Source: Reyranella sp.
GTDB lineage: Bacteria; Pseudomonadota; Alphaproteobacteria; Reyranellales; Reyranellaceae
Length of the DNA: 36,875 nt
Assembly: GCF_004296935.1 (NCBI RefSeq)
Contig: NZ_SCVH01000143.1
Coordinates: 1-36,875, forward strand
Reading direction: 5' to 3'
Part shown: positions 25,160-33,307 of the stretch, in pieces
Layout of the letters: the number at the start of each line of letters is the position of its first letter
How positions within the stretch are numbered: the stretch's first letter is position 1
Notes under the pieces: generated by a model
The model's database searches: none
What the model was told of the DNA's origin: nothing
What the model saw: the letters and a program-made list of their open reading frames with translations, nothing else
Translations under genes and position numbers: made by a program

Positions 25160-26410
25160 TCACCTCGCGTTGGCGGCGGCCGACGAATGCCAGAGCTGTG
25201 CCCGCCAGCGCATGGCGATCAGCAGCGTGAACCCGATACCCATGAGGCTGTAGAGCGAGCCCGTCACGGCGAAGCCGGCGTACTCGACAAGCGGCCCCGA
25301 CAGCAGCAGCCCGACCGGCAGGCCGTAGACGGCCAGCATGCGCACGCCCATCACGCGGCCGCGGAAAGCAGGCTCGGTGACGCGGAGCAGGATGACGGCC
25401 ATCGGCACCATGCAGAAACTCTGTACCAACCCGGCCGCGAACAGGATCGCCTCGCCCAGCAAGGCCTCCTCCACCCAGGAAAAGGCGAGATTGAAGGAGA
25501 ACCATGCCAGCGTACAGACGACCATGGCGCGCGCCGGCCGGATCCGGGCGCCATGTGTCGACACCGCGATCGAGCCGAGAAGGGCGCCGCCGGCGAAGCT
25601 CGCGATCAGCCAGCCCAGGCCGGTCTGGCCGAGGCCATAGATGTCCCTGGCGACGTAGGCCAGGAGCGAGCCCACGAGCGGATACGCCGCGAAGTTCACG
25701 AGGAAAGCCAACAGCATCACCGCGCGCACGATCGGCGTCGACCAGACGTAGGTAAAGCTCTCCTTGAGAGACTGCAGCGGAGAGCCGTGTGCAGGACCCT
25801 CGCCGAGCACCCTGACGCGCTTGGTGCCGACGCCGAAGGTCAGCGCAAGGCTTGTCCCATACACGGCGCAAACCGCCACATAGGCAAGGCCCGAACCCAG
25901 GGCGGCGACCAGTGTCGCGCCCGAGAGCGCTCCCACGATGCGCGCCGAGTCGGCCGTGGTGCGCGACACGCCCATGGCGCGCATCAGGTAGTCGGCCGGC
26001 ATGGTCTCGCCGACCAGCAGGTTGCGCAGCGTGATGTCGGAGGGACGCACCAGCCCGATCACCGCGGCAATCACGAACACCGGCACCGGCGCGGCAAGAC
26101 CGGTCAGGAAGAGCACCATCAGCGCCGTCGCGGCCATGACGTAGGTGGCGCGCATCAGGCAGAGCAGGTTGCGGTAGCCGATTCGGTCGCCCACCATGCC
26201 GAACAAGGGCGAAATCAACGTGCCCAGGAACTGCAGCGAGCCGAACACCGCCAGCGCCAGGACCGACCCGGTCGCCACCAGCACGAACCAGCCCAGGATC
26301 ACGCCTTCCATCTCGAACGCCCAGGACGCAAGCAGGTCGGCCGGCCACTGGAACCGGAAGCTCCTGATGCGAAACGGCGCCAACGCCGGCACGCGCGCGA
26401 TGAGACTCAC
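25160..26410 (-). CDS. MFS transporter (EntS-like)
   Basis: A 416-residue permease with about 12 transmembrane segments. The loop 2-3 motif appears as LFGMVGDRIGYRNLL, and LRVTEPAFRGRVMGVRML is the matching motif in the second half, as in MFS_3 (enterobactin exporter-like) proteins. The start is GTG at 26410, with a GGGAGGGG ribosome-binding site upstream. It precedes the LpxR-like gene on the same strand. Substrate unknown; the iron block nearby is not evidence for siderophore export. Confidence 0.88.
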   Translation of the reverse strand: MSLIARVPALAPFRIRSFRFQWPADLLASWAFEMEGVILGWFVLVATGSVLALAVFGSLQFLGTLISPLFGMVGDRIGYRNLLCLMRATYVMAATALMVLFLTGLAAPVPVFVIAAVIGLVRPSDITLRNLLVGETMPADYLMRAMGVSRTTADSARIVGALSGATLVAALGSGLAYVAVCAVYGTSLALTFGVGTKRVRVLGEGPAHGSPLQSLKESFTYVWSTPIVRAVMLLAFLVNFAAYPLVGSLLAYVARDIYGLGQTGLGWLIASFAGGALLGSIAVSTHGARIRPARAMVVCTLAWFSFNLAFSWVEEALLGEAILFAAGLVQSFCMVPMAVILLRVTEPAFRGRVMGVRMLAVYGLPVGLLLSGPLVEYAGFAVTGSLYSLMGIGFTLLIAMRWRAQLWHSSAAANAR

Positions 26411-26711
26411 GTCTTGGTCGTTCCCCTCCCCCGTCCGGCGTCTTGTGATGCGCCTGCGGAGACAGGCAACCTGCCCGCTCGGGGTGGGTGCGGCAATGAA
26501 CTCCTGTTCATACCGCCCCCAACCAAAGGCGGGGGCTGGCCGCGGATGGCCCTACAAACTGTGGCGTTTTGACAGTGCTGGCATGTGAATATGCCCCTGC
26601 CGGCCTTGCGTTGCCGAGCCGCTCAGAGCAGTGTGGCTTTGGAATGCCTTCTGGCGGTGGAAAGCGAAAATCGGGACCGCACGCGGGTTTATTGTGTTGG
26701 AGAAATCCGTG
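26411..26711. other. Divergent intergenic region with a GC hairpin
   Basis: This 301-bp region separates the MFS gene (minus) from the radical SAM gene (plus). It holds a hairpin with arms GCCCCC (26515-26520) and GGGGGC (26531-26536) and a 10-nt loop, plus a TTGACA at 26568-26573 without a well-placed -10. GGAG at about 26699 is the ribosome-binding site of the plus gene. No gene or gene fragment is recognisable. Confidence 0.5.
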
Positions 26712-28523
26712 ATGGCCGCTGCGGCAAAGCGAACGACGTTCCATCTGGTGCTGATCAAGCCGACGCACTACGACGACGACGGCTATCCCATCACGTGGTT
26801 CCGGTCTCATATCCCGTCCAATACGCTCGCCGCCCTCTACGGGCTGGGTGAGGATTGCCGACAGCGCCAGGTGCTGGGCCCGGATGTGGATATCCTCATC
26901 AAGCCGTTCGACGAGACCAATGCCCGGGTCCGGCCTGACAAGATCATGGCCGAGATCAAGCGGACGGGCGGCAAGGCCCTGATCTGCCTGGTCGGCGTGC
27001 AGTCCAACCAGTTCCCGCATGCCGTCGATCTGGCGCGTCACTTCCTCAAGGCCGGCCTGCCGGTCGCCATGGGCGGCTTCCATGCGGCGGGCTGCCTGTC
27101 GATGCTGCCGGTCGTCCCGCCCGAGATCCAGGCGGCCATGGACATGGGCATCTCGATCTACGCCGGCGAAGCCGAGGAAGGCCGCCTCGACGAGGTGCTG
27201 CTCGACGCCTGGCACCGGAGACTGAAGCCGCTCTACAACTACATGGACGACCTGCCGGGCATCGAAGGCGCGCCGACGCCGCATCTGCCGCCGGCGGCAC
27301 TGGCCCGCAACGAGGGCCGCAAGTCGAGCTTCGATCTCGGCCGCGGCTGCCCCTTCCAGTGCTCGTTCTGCACCATCATCAACGTGCAGGGCCGCAAGAG
27401 CCGTTTTCGCAGCACTGACGACCTCGAAGCGATCATCCGCGAGAATCACAAACAGGGCATCACGTCGTTCTTCATCACCGACGACAACATGGCCCGCAAC
27501 AAACACTGGGAAGAATTCTTCGACCGGTTGATCGAACTCAAGGAGAACGAAGGCATCGCGGTGTCACTGATCATCCAGGTCGACACCCAGTGCCACCGTA
27601 TCCCGAACTTCATCCAGAAGGCGCGTTGGGCCGGTGTTTATCGCGTGTTCATCGGACTCGAAAACGTCAACCCGGACAATCTCCTGGCGGCCAAGAAGCG
27701 CCAGAACAAGATCACCGAATACCGCAAGATGCTGCAGGCGTGGCACATCAGCGGCGCCTCGACCTGGGCCGGCTACATCCTGGGTTTCCCCGGCGACACG
27801 CGCGAGTCGATCCTGCGCGACCTTGAGATCATCAAGAAGGAACTCCCGCTCGACATCCTCGAGTTCTTCATGTTGACGCCCCTGCCGGGCTCGGAAGACC
27901 ACCAGACGCTCTGGAAGCAGGGTGTGTGGATGGACCCTGATCTCAACAAGTACGACCTCAATCATCGCGTGGTCCATCATCCCAAGATGAGCGACGCCGA
28001 GTACGAACAGACCTATCGCGACGCCTGGCGCATCTATTACACGCCGGAGCACATCGAGACGGTGGCGCGCCGCCACGGCTCCATCCCCGGGCGCAACCCG
28101 GCCGAGCCGGCCCAGTTCATGACCATGTTCAAGATCATGTTCGAGGCCGAGAACATCCATCCGCTGGAAGGCGGCATCGTGCGCCTGAAGTACCGCCGCG
28201 ACCGGCGCTACGGCATGCCGATCGAGCCGATCGGCGTGTTCCACTGGAAGCTGGCGCTCGAGACCGTCCGCAAGCTCAAGATCTACGGACGCCTGGCGTG
28301 GCAGGGCTGGCGCATCGGCCAGAAGGTCCGGTTCGATCCCAAGCGCCACGAGTACACCGACCTCGCGCTGGAGCCGGTGGGTGAGGACGAGATGGACAAG
28401 CTCTCGTTGTTCGCCGACACCGCCGGCGGCGGCGCCGCCGTCACCAAGAAACGCGGCGAGGATCTCGCCCGTGCCAAGGTCGCCGCGGCCCACAACCAGC
28501 AGCGCCTCGAAGCGGCGGAATAG
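26712..28523 (+). CDS. B12-binding-domain radical SAM protein
   Basis: A 603-residue protein. An N-terminal cobalamin-binding-type domain (about 8-170; VAMGGFHAAGC and SIYAGEAEEGRLDEVL are typical), then the radical SAM domain with CxxxCxxC at C213, C217, C220 (GRGCPFQCSFCTIINVQGRKSRFRS). A long C-terminal region of about 180 residues (from LNHRVVHHPKMSD on) has HYTDLALEPVGEDE and an alanine-rich tail. The family includes anaerobic methyl- and other C-C bond-modifying enzymes (P-methylase/HpnJ/BchE relatives); I cannot name this one. The ATG at 26712 gives MAAAAKRTTFHLVLIKPTHY. It stands alone between the MFS and dioxygenase genes. Confidence 0.88.
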   Translation: MAAAAKRTTFHLVLIKPTHYDDDGYPITWFRSHIPSNTLAALYGLGEDCRQRQVLGPDVDILIKPFDETNARVRPDKIMAEIKRTGGKALICLVGVQSNQFPHAVDLARHFLKAGLPVAMGGFHAAGCLSMLPVVPPEIQAAMDMGISIYAGEAEEGRLDEVLLDAWHRRLKPLYNYMDDLPGIEGAPTPHLPPAALARNEGRKSSFDLGRGCPFQCSFCTIINVQGRKSRFRSTDDLEAIIRENHKQGITSFFITDDNMARNKHWEEFFDRLIELKENEGIAVSLIIQVDTQCHRIPNFIQKARWAGVYRVFIGLENVNPDNLLAAKKRQNKITEYRKMLQAWHISGASTWAGYILGFPGDTRESILRDLEIIKKELPLDILEFFMLTPLPGSEDHQTLWKQGVWMDPDLNKYDLNHRVVHHPKMSDAEYEQTYRDAWRIYYTPEHIETVARRHGSIPGRNPAEPAQFMTMFKIMFEAENIHPLEGGIVRLKYRRDRRYGMPIEPIGVFHWKLALETVRKLKIYGRLAWQGWRIGQKVRFDPKRHEYTDLALEPVGEDEMDKLSLFADTAGGGAAVTKKRGEDLARAKVAAAHNQQRLEAAE

Positions 28524-28565
28524 TCCGCCGCGCCTGCGCTCCCAGCAAAGAAACCTGAATCCGCC

Positions 28566-29444
28566 CTAGTGAACGACGGGCGGCTTCACCTCGTTCAGGC
28601 CGTCGGCCACTGTGGCCGAGATGGTCGTCCGCACCATCGAGCGTTCCTTGCCATAGTCCCACGGCCGGCCGCGATGGAGCATCGCGCGGTTGTCCCACAT
28701 CACCGCATCGCCCGTGCGCCACTTGTGGGTGTAGACGAACTCGCGCCGCGTTGCCTCGTCGAGCAGTTGCGCCAGCATCTGGCGCGCGTCGCGATCGTCC
28801 ATGCCGTCGATTGCATAGGCATGGCTCGCGACATAGAGCGCGCGCCGGTCGTTGGCCGGATTGCGCCAGTTGAGCCGCCAGCGCACCGGCGGCAGCGCCT
28901 TGCGCTCCTCGGCATTGGCGAGGTCGGGATGGATCTGGTCCCGGCTGTTGGCGTAGGAGTGGGTCGCCACCGCGGTCTTGAGGCGCTCCTGCAGGTCGGC
29001 CGGCAGGCGTTCCCAGGCGAGCCGCGTCGAGGTGAACTCGGTATCCCCGTCCTCGCCCGGCAGCACGCGCGCGGTCAGTACCGAGGCCAGCGCCGGCGTC
29101 TTCTTGAACGACGAATCGGTGTGCCAGAGCGCATTGGCCTTGGCGACCAGTACCTGTCGGTCGGTCGGCGGCACGATTTCGCCGTTCTGGCCGACGTTGG
29201 TCAGGCGCGAATAGAAGCTGTTGGCGCCCAGCGATGCCACCTTTGTGAGTTCGAGTGGTCCGAAGGCCCGGCTGTAGGCGACCTGGATGTCGTCGGCGAT
29301 CGGCTGGTCGCGGAACACCAGCAGCGAGTGGGTTTCGAAGGCCTCGCGCACGGCCTTGTAGGCCTCGGCGTCGGTGGCGACGTCGAGCATGGTGACGCCC
29401 TTCACTTCGACGCCAAATCCGGGTCCCAGCGGAACCAGCTCCAT
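28566..29444 (-). CDS. TauD/TfdA-family 2-oxoglutarate dioxygenase
   Basis: A 292-residue Fe(II)/2-oxoglutarate oxygenase. The iron-binding facial triad is H108 and D110 (LWHTDSSF) and H257 (MLHRGRPWDY); R272 in SMVRTTIS should bind the 2-oxoglutarate. TauD, TfdA and relatives hydroxylate sulfonates, phenoxyacetates or other small acids; the substrate is not predictable here. The ATG is at 29444. It is divergent from nadK across 107 bp. Confidence 0.92.
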   Translation of the reverse strand: MELVPLGPGFGVEVKGVTMLDVATDAEAYKAVREAFETHSLLVFRDQPIADDIQVAYSRAFGPLELTKVASLGANSFYSRLTNVGQNGEIVPPTDRQVLVAKANALWHTDSSFKKTPALASVLTARVLPGEDGDTEFTSTRLAWERLPADLQERLKTAVATHSYANSRDQIHPDLANAEERKALPPVRWRLNWRNPANDRRALYVASHAYAIDGMDDRDARQMLAQLLDEATRREFVYTHKWRTGDAVMWDNRAMLHRGRPWDYGKERSMVRTTISATVADGLNEVKPPVVH

Positions 29445-29511
29445 CGCGTTCCTCCTCGCGGCTTCTTATCTTGTCTTGCAGGGATTTTATCGCACGGCGG
29501 CACCAGACGGC

Positions 29512-29517
29512 TATAGT
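29512..29517 (+). promoter_or_regulatory. Possible -10 box for nadK
   Basis: TATAGT at 29512-29517 lies 34 bp before the nadK ATG. The -35 region upstream (TTATCG at 29488-29493, 18-bp spacer) is poor, so this is a weak prediction. Confidence 0.25.
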
Positions 29518-29551
29518 GCGATTCTTGCACTGAGGGCATTGCAGCATCCCG

Positions 29552-30331
29552 ATGGCCGTCTCCTCCCGTACGCCGCTCCTCGCTTTCGTCTCCGCCACCA
29601 CGCCGACGGCGCGGGCCGCCCGCGCCAGCCTCGAAAAGCGCTACGGCGCCGTGAAGCCTGCCGACGCCGACATCATCGTGGCACTGGGGGGCGACGGGCT
29701 GATGCTGCAGGCCTTGCACCGCAACATAAAGCGCCAGACGCCGATCTACGGCATGAACCTCGGCACCGTCGGCTTCCTGCTCAATACCTACAAGGAGACC
29801 GGCCTGCTGCAGCGGCTGAAACGGGCGCGCCAGGTGACGCTGACGCCACTGCGCATGATCGCCGTCAACACCCGCGGCAAGCGCCACGAAGTGATGGCGA
29901 TCAACGAGGTGTCGCTGCTGCGATCCAGCCGGCAGACCGCCCGCATCGCCGTCGCCGTCGACGGCAAGAAGCGGCTGGCCGAACTCTCCTGCGACGGCGC
30001 CCTCGTCGCCACGCCGGCCGGCTCCACCGCCTACAACCTCTCCGCCCATGGCCCGATCCTGCCGCTGGGCGCCGGATTGCTGGCGCTGACTCCCATCAAC
30101 GCTTTCCGGCCACGACGGTGGCGCGGCGCGCTGCTGCCGCGGGCGTCCAAGGTCGAGCTCACCATCCTCGATCCGCACAAGCGGCCGGTAGCGGCCGCGG
30201 CCGATTCGGTCGAGATCCCCAATGTGGCCAAGGTGACCGTGACCGAGGCCACCGATATCGAGCTCACGCTGCTGTTCGATCCCGAGCACGACCTCGAGGA
30301 GCGCATCCTCAAGGAGCAGTTCGCGCCTTGA
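29552..30331 (+). CDS. nadK: NAD kinase
   Basis: A 259-residue kinase that makes NADP from NAD and ATP. The GGDG motif is at residues 46-49 ([14 protein letters not shown]), followed by [21 protein letters not shown] and the [18 protein letters not shown] loop. The length is that of the short alphaproteobacterial NadK. The ATG is at 29552. Its TGA overlaps the TTG start of the next gene by two bases, indicating translational coupling to the AbrB-type membrane protein. Confidence 0.96.
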   Translation: MAVSSRTPLLAFVSATTPTARAARASLEKRYGAVKPADADIIVALGGDGLMLQALHRNIKRQTPIYGMNLGTVGFLLNTYKETGLLQRLKRARQVTLTPLRMIAVNTRGKRHEVMAINEVSLLRSSRQTARIAVAVDGKKRLAELSCDGALVATPAGSTAYNLSAHGPILPLGAGLLALTPINAFRPRRWRGALLPRASKVELTILDPHKRPVAAAADSVEIPNVAKVTVTEATDIELTLLFDPEHDLEERILKEQFAP

Positions 30332-31416
30332 GCGGCAAAGCGATCCCCCTCAAGGCCGGGAAGAAACGCATCATCGGCCATGACGGTTGGGGACCGCTCG
30401 CACTGGCGCTGCTGATCGGCACGATCGGCGGGTTCGTCTTCGACTGGCTCCGGATGCCGCTGGCCTGGATGCTGGGCGCCTGCGTCTTCTCCACGGTGGC
30501 GGCCTTCTTCGGCCTGCGCATCGGCATGCGGGTGCGCCTGCGCCAGGGCATGATCATCATACTTGGCGTGCTGCTGGGGTCGGGCTTCACGCCGGACCTC
30601 GTCCAGCGCCTCGGCGAATGGGCCGTGAGCCTCTGCGTGCTGACCGGCATGACCATGACGGGCGCGAGCCTGTGTTACGTCTGGCTGCGCGTGTTCACGG
30701 GCTGGGACCGCGTTACCTGCTACTTCGCTTCCATGCCGGGCGGGCTGAACGACATGACCATCATGGGCGGTGCGCTGGGCGGCGATGAGCGCTCCATCGC
30801 GCTCGCCCATGCGCTGCGCATCCTCACCGTCGTGCTCACGATCCCCATCTGGTACCGGCTGGTGAACGGCGCCCAGACCAGCGTCCTCACCATGGTGCAC
30901 GGACCCACGGGCAACGACTGGAAGGACTACGCGGTGCTGATCGCGTGCGGCATCGCCGGCGCCGCCGTCGGCCGCCTGCTGCGCCTGCCGGCGAGCTTCA
31001 TGATGGGGCCGATGATCGCGAGTGCCATCGTCCATCTGGGCGGCCTCACCGACTCCCAGCCGCCGGGCGTGCTGGTCGCGGCGGCCCAGGTCGTGGTCGG
31101 CACCGGCATCGGCTGCCGCTTCGTGGGCACGAACTTCGACAGGCTGCACAAGGAGATGGCCGCCTCGATCGGGGCCGCCGTCCTGCTGATCGGTTGCGCC
31201 GTTGGCTTTGCCATGATCACGGTGGCGCTGACCGGCCTCAACCTCGACGCCACCGTGCTGAGCTACGCTCCCGGCGGCTTCGCGGAGATGAGCCTGATCG
31301 GCCTCGCGCTCGGCATCGAGATCGCGATGGTGGCGACCCACCATCTCTTCCGGCTCTTCCTGATCATCCTCACCGGTCCGCTGGTCTTCCGGACCTTCCT
31401 CAGGCGCGCGCCCTAG
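30328..31416 (+). CDS. AbrB-type membrane protein (duplicated AbrB domains)
   Basis: A 362-residue integral membrane protein with two repeated halves of about five segments each; [21 protein letters not shown] opens the first half and [24 protein letters not shown] opens the second. The conserved [15 protein letters not shown] and [15 protein letters not shown] motifs are the AbrB (PF05145) signature. E. coli AbrB is a putative regulator of aidB; the biochemical role is unknown. Start is TTG at 30328, overlapping the nadK stop (TTGA). The TAG stop falls inside the left arm of the inverted repeat around the IS. Confidence 0.88.
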   Translation: MSGKAIPLKAGKKRIIGHDGWGPLALALLIGTIGGFVFDWLRMPLAWMLGACVFSTVAAFFGLRIGMRVRLRQGMIIILGVLLGSGFTPDLVQRLGEWAVSLCVLTGMTMTGASLCYVWLRVFTGWDRVTCYFASMPGGLNDMTIMGGALGGDERSIALAHALRILTVVLTIPIWYRLVNGAQTSVLTMVHGPTGNDWKDYAVLIACGIAGAAVGRLLRLPASFMMGPMIASAIVHLGGLTDSQPPGVLVAAAQVVVGTGIGCRFVGTNFDRLHKEMAASIGAAVLLIGCAVGFAMITVALTGLNLDATVLSYAPGGFAEMSLIGLALGIEIAMVATHHLFRLFLIILTGPLVFRTFLRRAP

Positions 31417-31425
31417 AGTCTTCCG
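31412..31425. repeat. Left arm of an inverted repeat around the IS (former terminator)
   Basis: CCTAGAGTCTTCCG at 31412-31425 matches, as reverse complement with one extra T, CGGAAAGACTCTAGG at 33293-33307. The arms contain the stop codons of the two convergent genes. Together they would have formed a bidirectional terminator stem before the IS split them. Confidence 0.65.
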
Positions 31426-31462
31426 ACAAGCATCGAAACGTCCCAGCCAGCCGACAAAATGA

Positions 31463-31475
31463 CCTCATGCTGAGG
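31463..31475. repeat. REP-like palindrome at left IS junction
   Basis: CCTCATGCTGAGG, a 5-3-5 palindrome of a kind I recall as common in alphaproteobacterial intergenic regions. A second copy, CCTCAGGGTGAGG, lies at 33265-33277 beyond the other IS end. Confidence 0.55.
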
Positions 31476-31497
31476 GCGATTATGCACTTGTTGACAG
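31470..31497. repeat. Left terminal inverted repeat of the IS
   Basis: A 28-bp sequence that matches the right repeat at 33243-33270 exactly as reverse complement. It contains TTGACA at 31491-31496, which serves as a -35 box. Confidence 0.92.
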
Positions 31498-31520
31498 TGG
31501 CTCCATAAGTGGGTTATTCT
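31491..31520 (+). promoter_or_regulatory. Transposase promoter with -35 in the inverted repeat
   Basis: TTGACA at 31491-31496 and TATTCT at 31515-31520 (18-bp spacer; TTATTC at 31514 gives 17). The start of transcription would be near 31527, about 20 bp before the transposase ATG. Confidence 0.55.
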
Positions 31521-31547
31521 GCCCTTACGATCAAAGAGGGTAGGCGA

Positions 31548-32456
31548 ATGGCTGCTGGCAAGCGCATCCACCAAATGACCATCGCACAATGGGAAAAGGC
31601 TTTCCCGACCGATGATCATTGCAAGGCGTATCTTGCCCATCATCGCTGGCCCTTGGGCGTGCGCTGCCCGCGTTGCGGTGCTGAGAACCCCTACAGCCTG
31701 CACAAGAGCCGCCCTTTCCATTGGCAGTGCCACCAGTGCGCGCCACAGGGCTATCGGTTCTCTGTTCTGGTCGGCACCGTGTTTGAAAATAGCCCCTTGC
31801 CGCTGCGTACTTGGTTCCGTGTCATTCACATGATGCTGACGGCCAAGAAGGGCGTAAGCGCCCTCCAAGTTCACCGGACCGTCGGCACGGGCTCCTATCG
31901 ATCGGCGTGGAGCATGTGCCATCGCATCCGCGCGGGCTTGGCGAACGAAGAGTTCAACAAGCTCATGGGCATCGTCGAAGTGGATGAGACTTTCGTGGGC
32001 GGCAAGGCGCACAACAAGCACGGCGACAAGCGCGACGGGAAGCCCGGCGGCACCGCTTCCGGCAAGACGGCGGTGGTGGGAGCCGTCCAGCGCAAAGGCC
32101 GCGTGGTGGCCCGCGTCATTTCCCGCGTGAGCGCCGACGTGCTGACCGCTTTCGTACAGGAAAGCGTCTCGCACAAAGTCAGCCTGCTCTGCACCGATCA
32201 ATGGACGGGCTATCGCAAGCTCAAGGGCCTCGACTACCCGCACAAGATCATCAAGCACGCGGACGGCTCCTACGTCGTCGGCGCCATTCACACGAACACG
32301 ATTGAAGGCTTCTGGTCGATCTTCAAGCGCGGCGTGGTCGGCACGTTCCACAAGGTCAGCAAAAAGTACCTGCCGCTGTACGTTGCCGAGTTCCAGTTCC
32401 GGTACAACAATCGCGAGAACGAGGACATTTTCGCGGAGGCGATCCGGGGATGCTGA
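31548..32456 (+). CDS. IS1595-family transposase (ISXO2-like)
   Basis: A 302-residue transposase. A zinc ribbon is formed by C40, C43 (VRCPRCGAENP) and C61, C64 (QCHQC). The catalytic domain has D146 (VEVDETFVGG), D217 (LCTDQWTGYRKLK) and E253 (NTIEGFWSIFKRG) with K260, a DDE-K triad. It cuts and joins the IS ends. The ATG at 31548 follows AGAGGGTAGG; a GTG at 31509 would add 13 residues and lies on the -10 region, so I reject it. All residues needed for activity appear present. Confidence 0.93.
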   Translation: MAAGKRIHQMTIAQWEKAFPTDDHCKAYLAHHRWPLGVRCPRCGAENPYSLHKSRPFHWQCHQCAPQGYRFSVLVGTVFENSPLPLRTWFRVIHMMLTAKKGVSALQVHRTVGTGSYRSAWSMCHRIRAGLANEEFNKLMGIVEVDETFVGGKAHNKHGDKRDGKPGGTASGKTAVVGAVQRKGRVVARVISRVSADVLTAFVQESVSHKVSLLCTDQWTGYRKLKGLDYPHKIIKHADGSYVVGAIHTNTIEGFWSIFKRGVVGTFHKVSKKYLPLYVAEFQFRYNNRENEDIFAEAIRGC

Positions 32457-33199
32457 TACGGTTCTTTGTGCCGTGGATCGCGCTTGCGGCGATCCTCGGG
32501 TTCGCAGTAGGCGGCTCGTATGTATGGACATCCCTAGAGCCTCGCCACGCGCCATCGCACGAACAGCACGCCGCCAACAAAGAGAAGGGTGCCAATCCCG
32601 AGCCCATAAACGAAGCCGAGCACGCCATTGCGGCCTACACGTTCTGGCTGATGCTTTTCACCGGCATTCTGGCTGTCGCCACCATCGGACTCGGCGTTGC
32701 CACCTACGGACTGTATGCCACGGGCGAAAAGCAGATCGGCCTTACCCGGGATCAATTTCTCGCCACGCATCGCCCCGAGTTGATCGTTCGCGAAGTAGGT
32801 TGGAACATGGTGGACATGGACGGCGGTTCTGTCGTCGATGACAGTTCGGTTGTGCTCATTGTCGCGAATAGAGGGCGCAACCCCTGCACCATCGTTGAAA
32901 GCGCACTCGAATTGAGATCGGGCGCACCGAGAGCGTTCCTCGTACCGGCGGGAGAAAACGTGATTGGGCGGGCCGTCTTCGCGCCCGGCCAGTTCGAAGG
33001 CTTCCGCTACCGAATTACATCCGCGGAAGAAGGCCTGACGGTGGGTGCCAGGGGGATGTCGGACTGCTACCTCCGCGGAACCATCATTTACGAAGATGGC
33101 GCGGGGGTCCGTCGTCGGTATGTGTTTACCCGCGTCTGTCGGCGCGGCAGCGACGACTTCGGGGGCACTGGCGACCCAAGCCACGAGTACACCGACTAG
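32450..33199 (+). CDS. IS passenger: two-helix membrane protein
   Basis: A 249-residue protein not recognised as a known family. The N-terminus has two transmembrane segments, about 5-25 and 63-88, separated by a charged loop rich in His, Glu and Lys. The C-terminal domain from about 95 to 249 begins TRDQFLATHRPELIVREV, then has beta-rich segments and Cys-containing RGMSDCYLRGT and RVCRRGSDD. Its ATG overlaps the transposase stop by 7 bp (ATGCTGA), so it is coupled to transposition. Similar two-TM proteins starting with a THRPEL motif occur in many genomes as hypotheticals; the function, such as fitness benefit to the host or the IS, is unknown. Confidence 0.8.
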   Translation: MLIRFFVPWIALAAILGFAVGGSYVWTSLEPRHAPSHEQHAANKEKGANPEPINEAEHAIAAYTFWLMLFTGILAVATIGLGVATYGLYATGEKQIGLTRDQFLATHRPELIVREVGWNMVDMDGGSVVDDSSVVLIVANRGRNPCTIVESALELRSGAPRAFLVPAGENVIGRAVFAPGQFEGFRYRITSAEEGLTVGARGMSDCYLRGTIIYEDGAGVRRRYVFTRVCRRGSDDFGGTGDPSHEYTD

Positions 33200-33242
33200 A
33201 ACGCCGGCCTGTCGGAGCCATGAATGACTAGGTTTAGCGGTT

Positions 33243-33270
33243 CTGTCAACAAGTGCATAATCGCCCTCAG
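33243..33270. repeat. Right terminal inverted repeat of the IS
   Basis: An exact 28-bp reverse-complement copy of 31470-31497. Confidence 0.92.
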
Positions 33271-33277
33271 GGTGAGG
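33265..33277. repeat. REP-like palindrome at right IS junction
   Basis: CCTCAGGGTGAGG, an 11-of-13 match to CCTCATGCTGAGG at the other junction and itself a 5-3-5 palindrome. Confidence 0.55.
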
Positions 33278-33292
33278 TGGGATTGCGTCCGC

Positions 33293-33307
33293 CGGAAAGA
33301 CTCTAGG
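33293..33307. repeat. Right arm of the inverted repeat around the IS
   Basis: CGGAAAGACTCTAGG, the reverse complement (with one extra base) of 31412-31425; it includes the stop codon of the SDR gene. Confidence 0.65.

Larger units (their letters stand above)
31470..33270 (+). mobile_element. IS1595-family insertion sequence with passenger gene
   Basis: A 1.8-kb element bounded by perfect 28-bp terminal inverted repeats, 31470-31497 on the left and 33243-33270 on the right, both beginning CTGAGGGCGATTATG when read inwards. It contains an IS1595-type transposase gene and a passenger gene overlapping it by 7 bp. The true outer tip may be at GGCGATTAT (31475 and 33265), the type of end I recall for the ISNwi1 subgroup. 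No exact 8-bp target duplication is visible; instead the near-identical 11-mers CTCATGCTGAG and CTCAGGGTGAG abut those tips. The perfect ends and intact genes suggest a recent, possibly active, insertion. Confidence 0.88.

Noticed and set aside
26515-26536. Rho-independent terminator
   Set aside because: The GC hairpin lacks a T-run on either side and lies in a divergent leader region, so it was listed only as a hairpin.
24185-26572. 795-codon open frame on the plus strand
   Set aside because: It is the antisense of the LpxR-like and MFS genes, arginine- and histidine-rich, and carries no domain.
26568-26596. TTGACA as promoter of the radical SAM gene
   Set aside because: No good -10 box lies 16-18 bp downstream (the best is GAATAT, 13 bp away).
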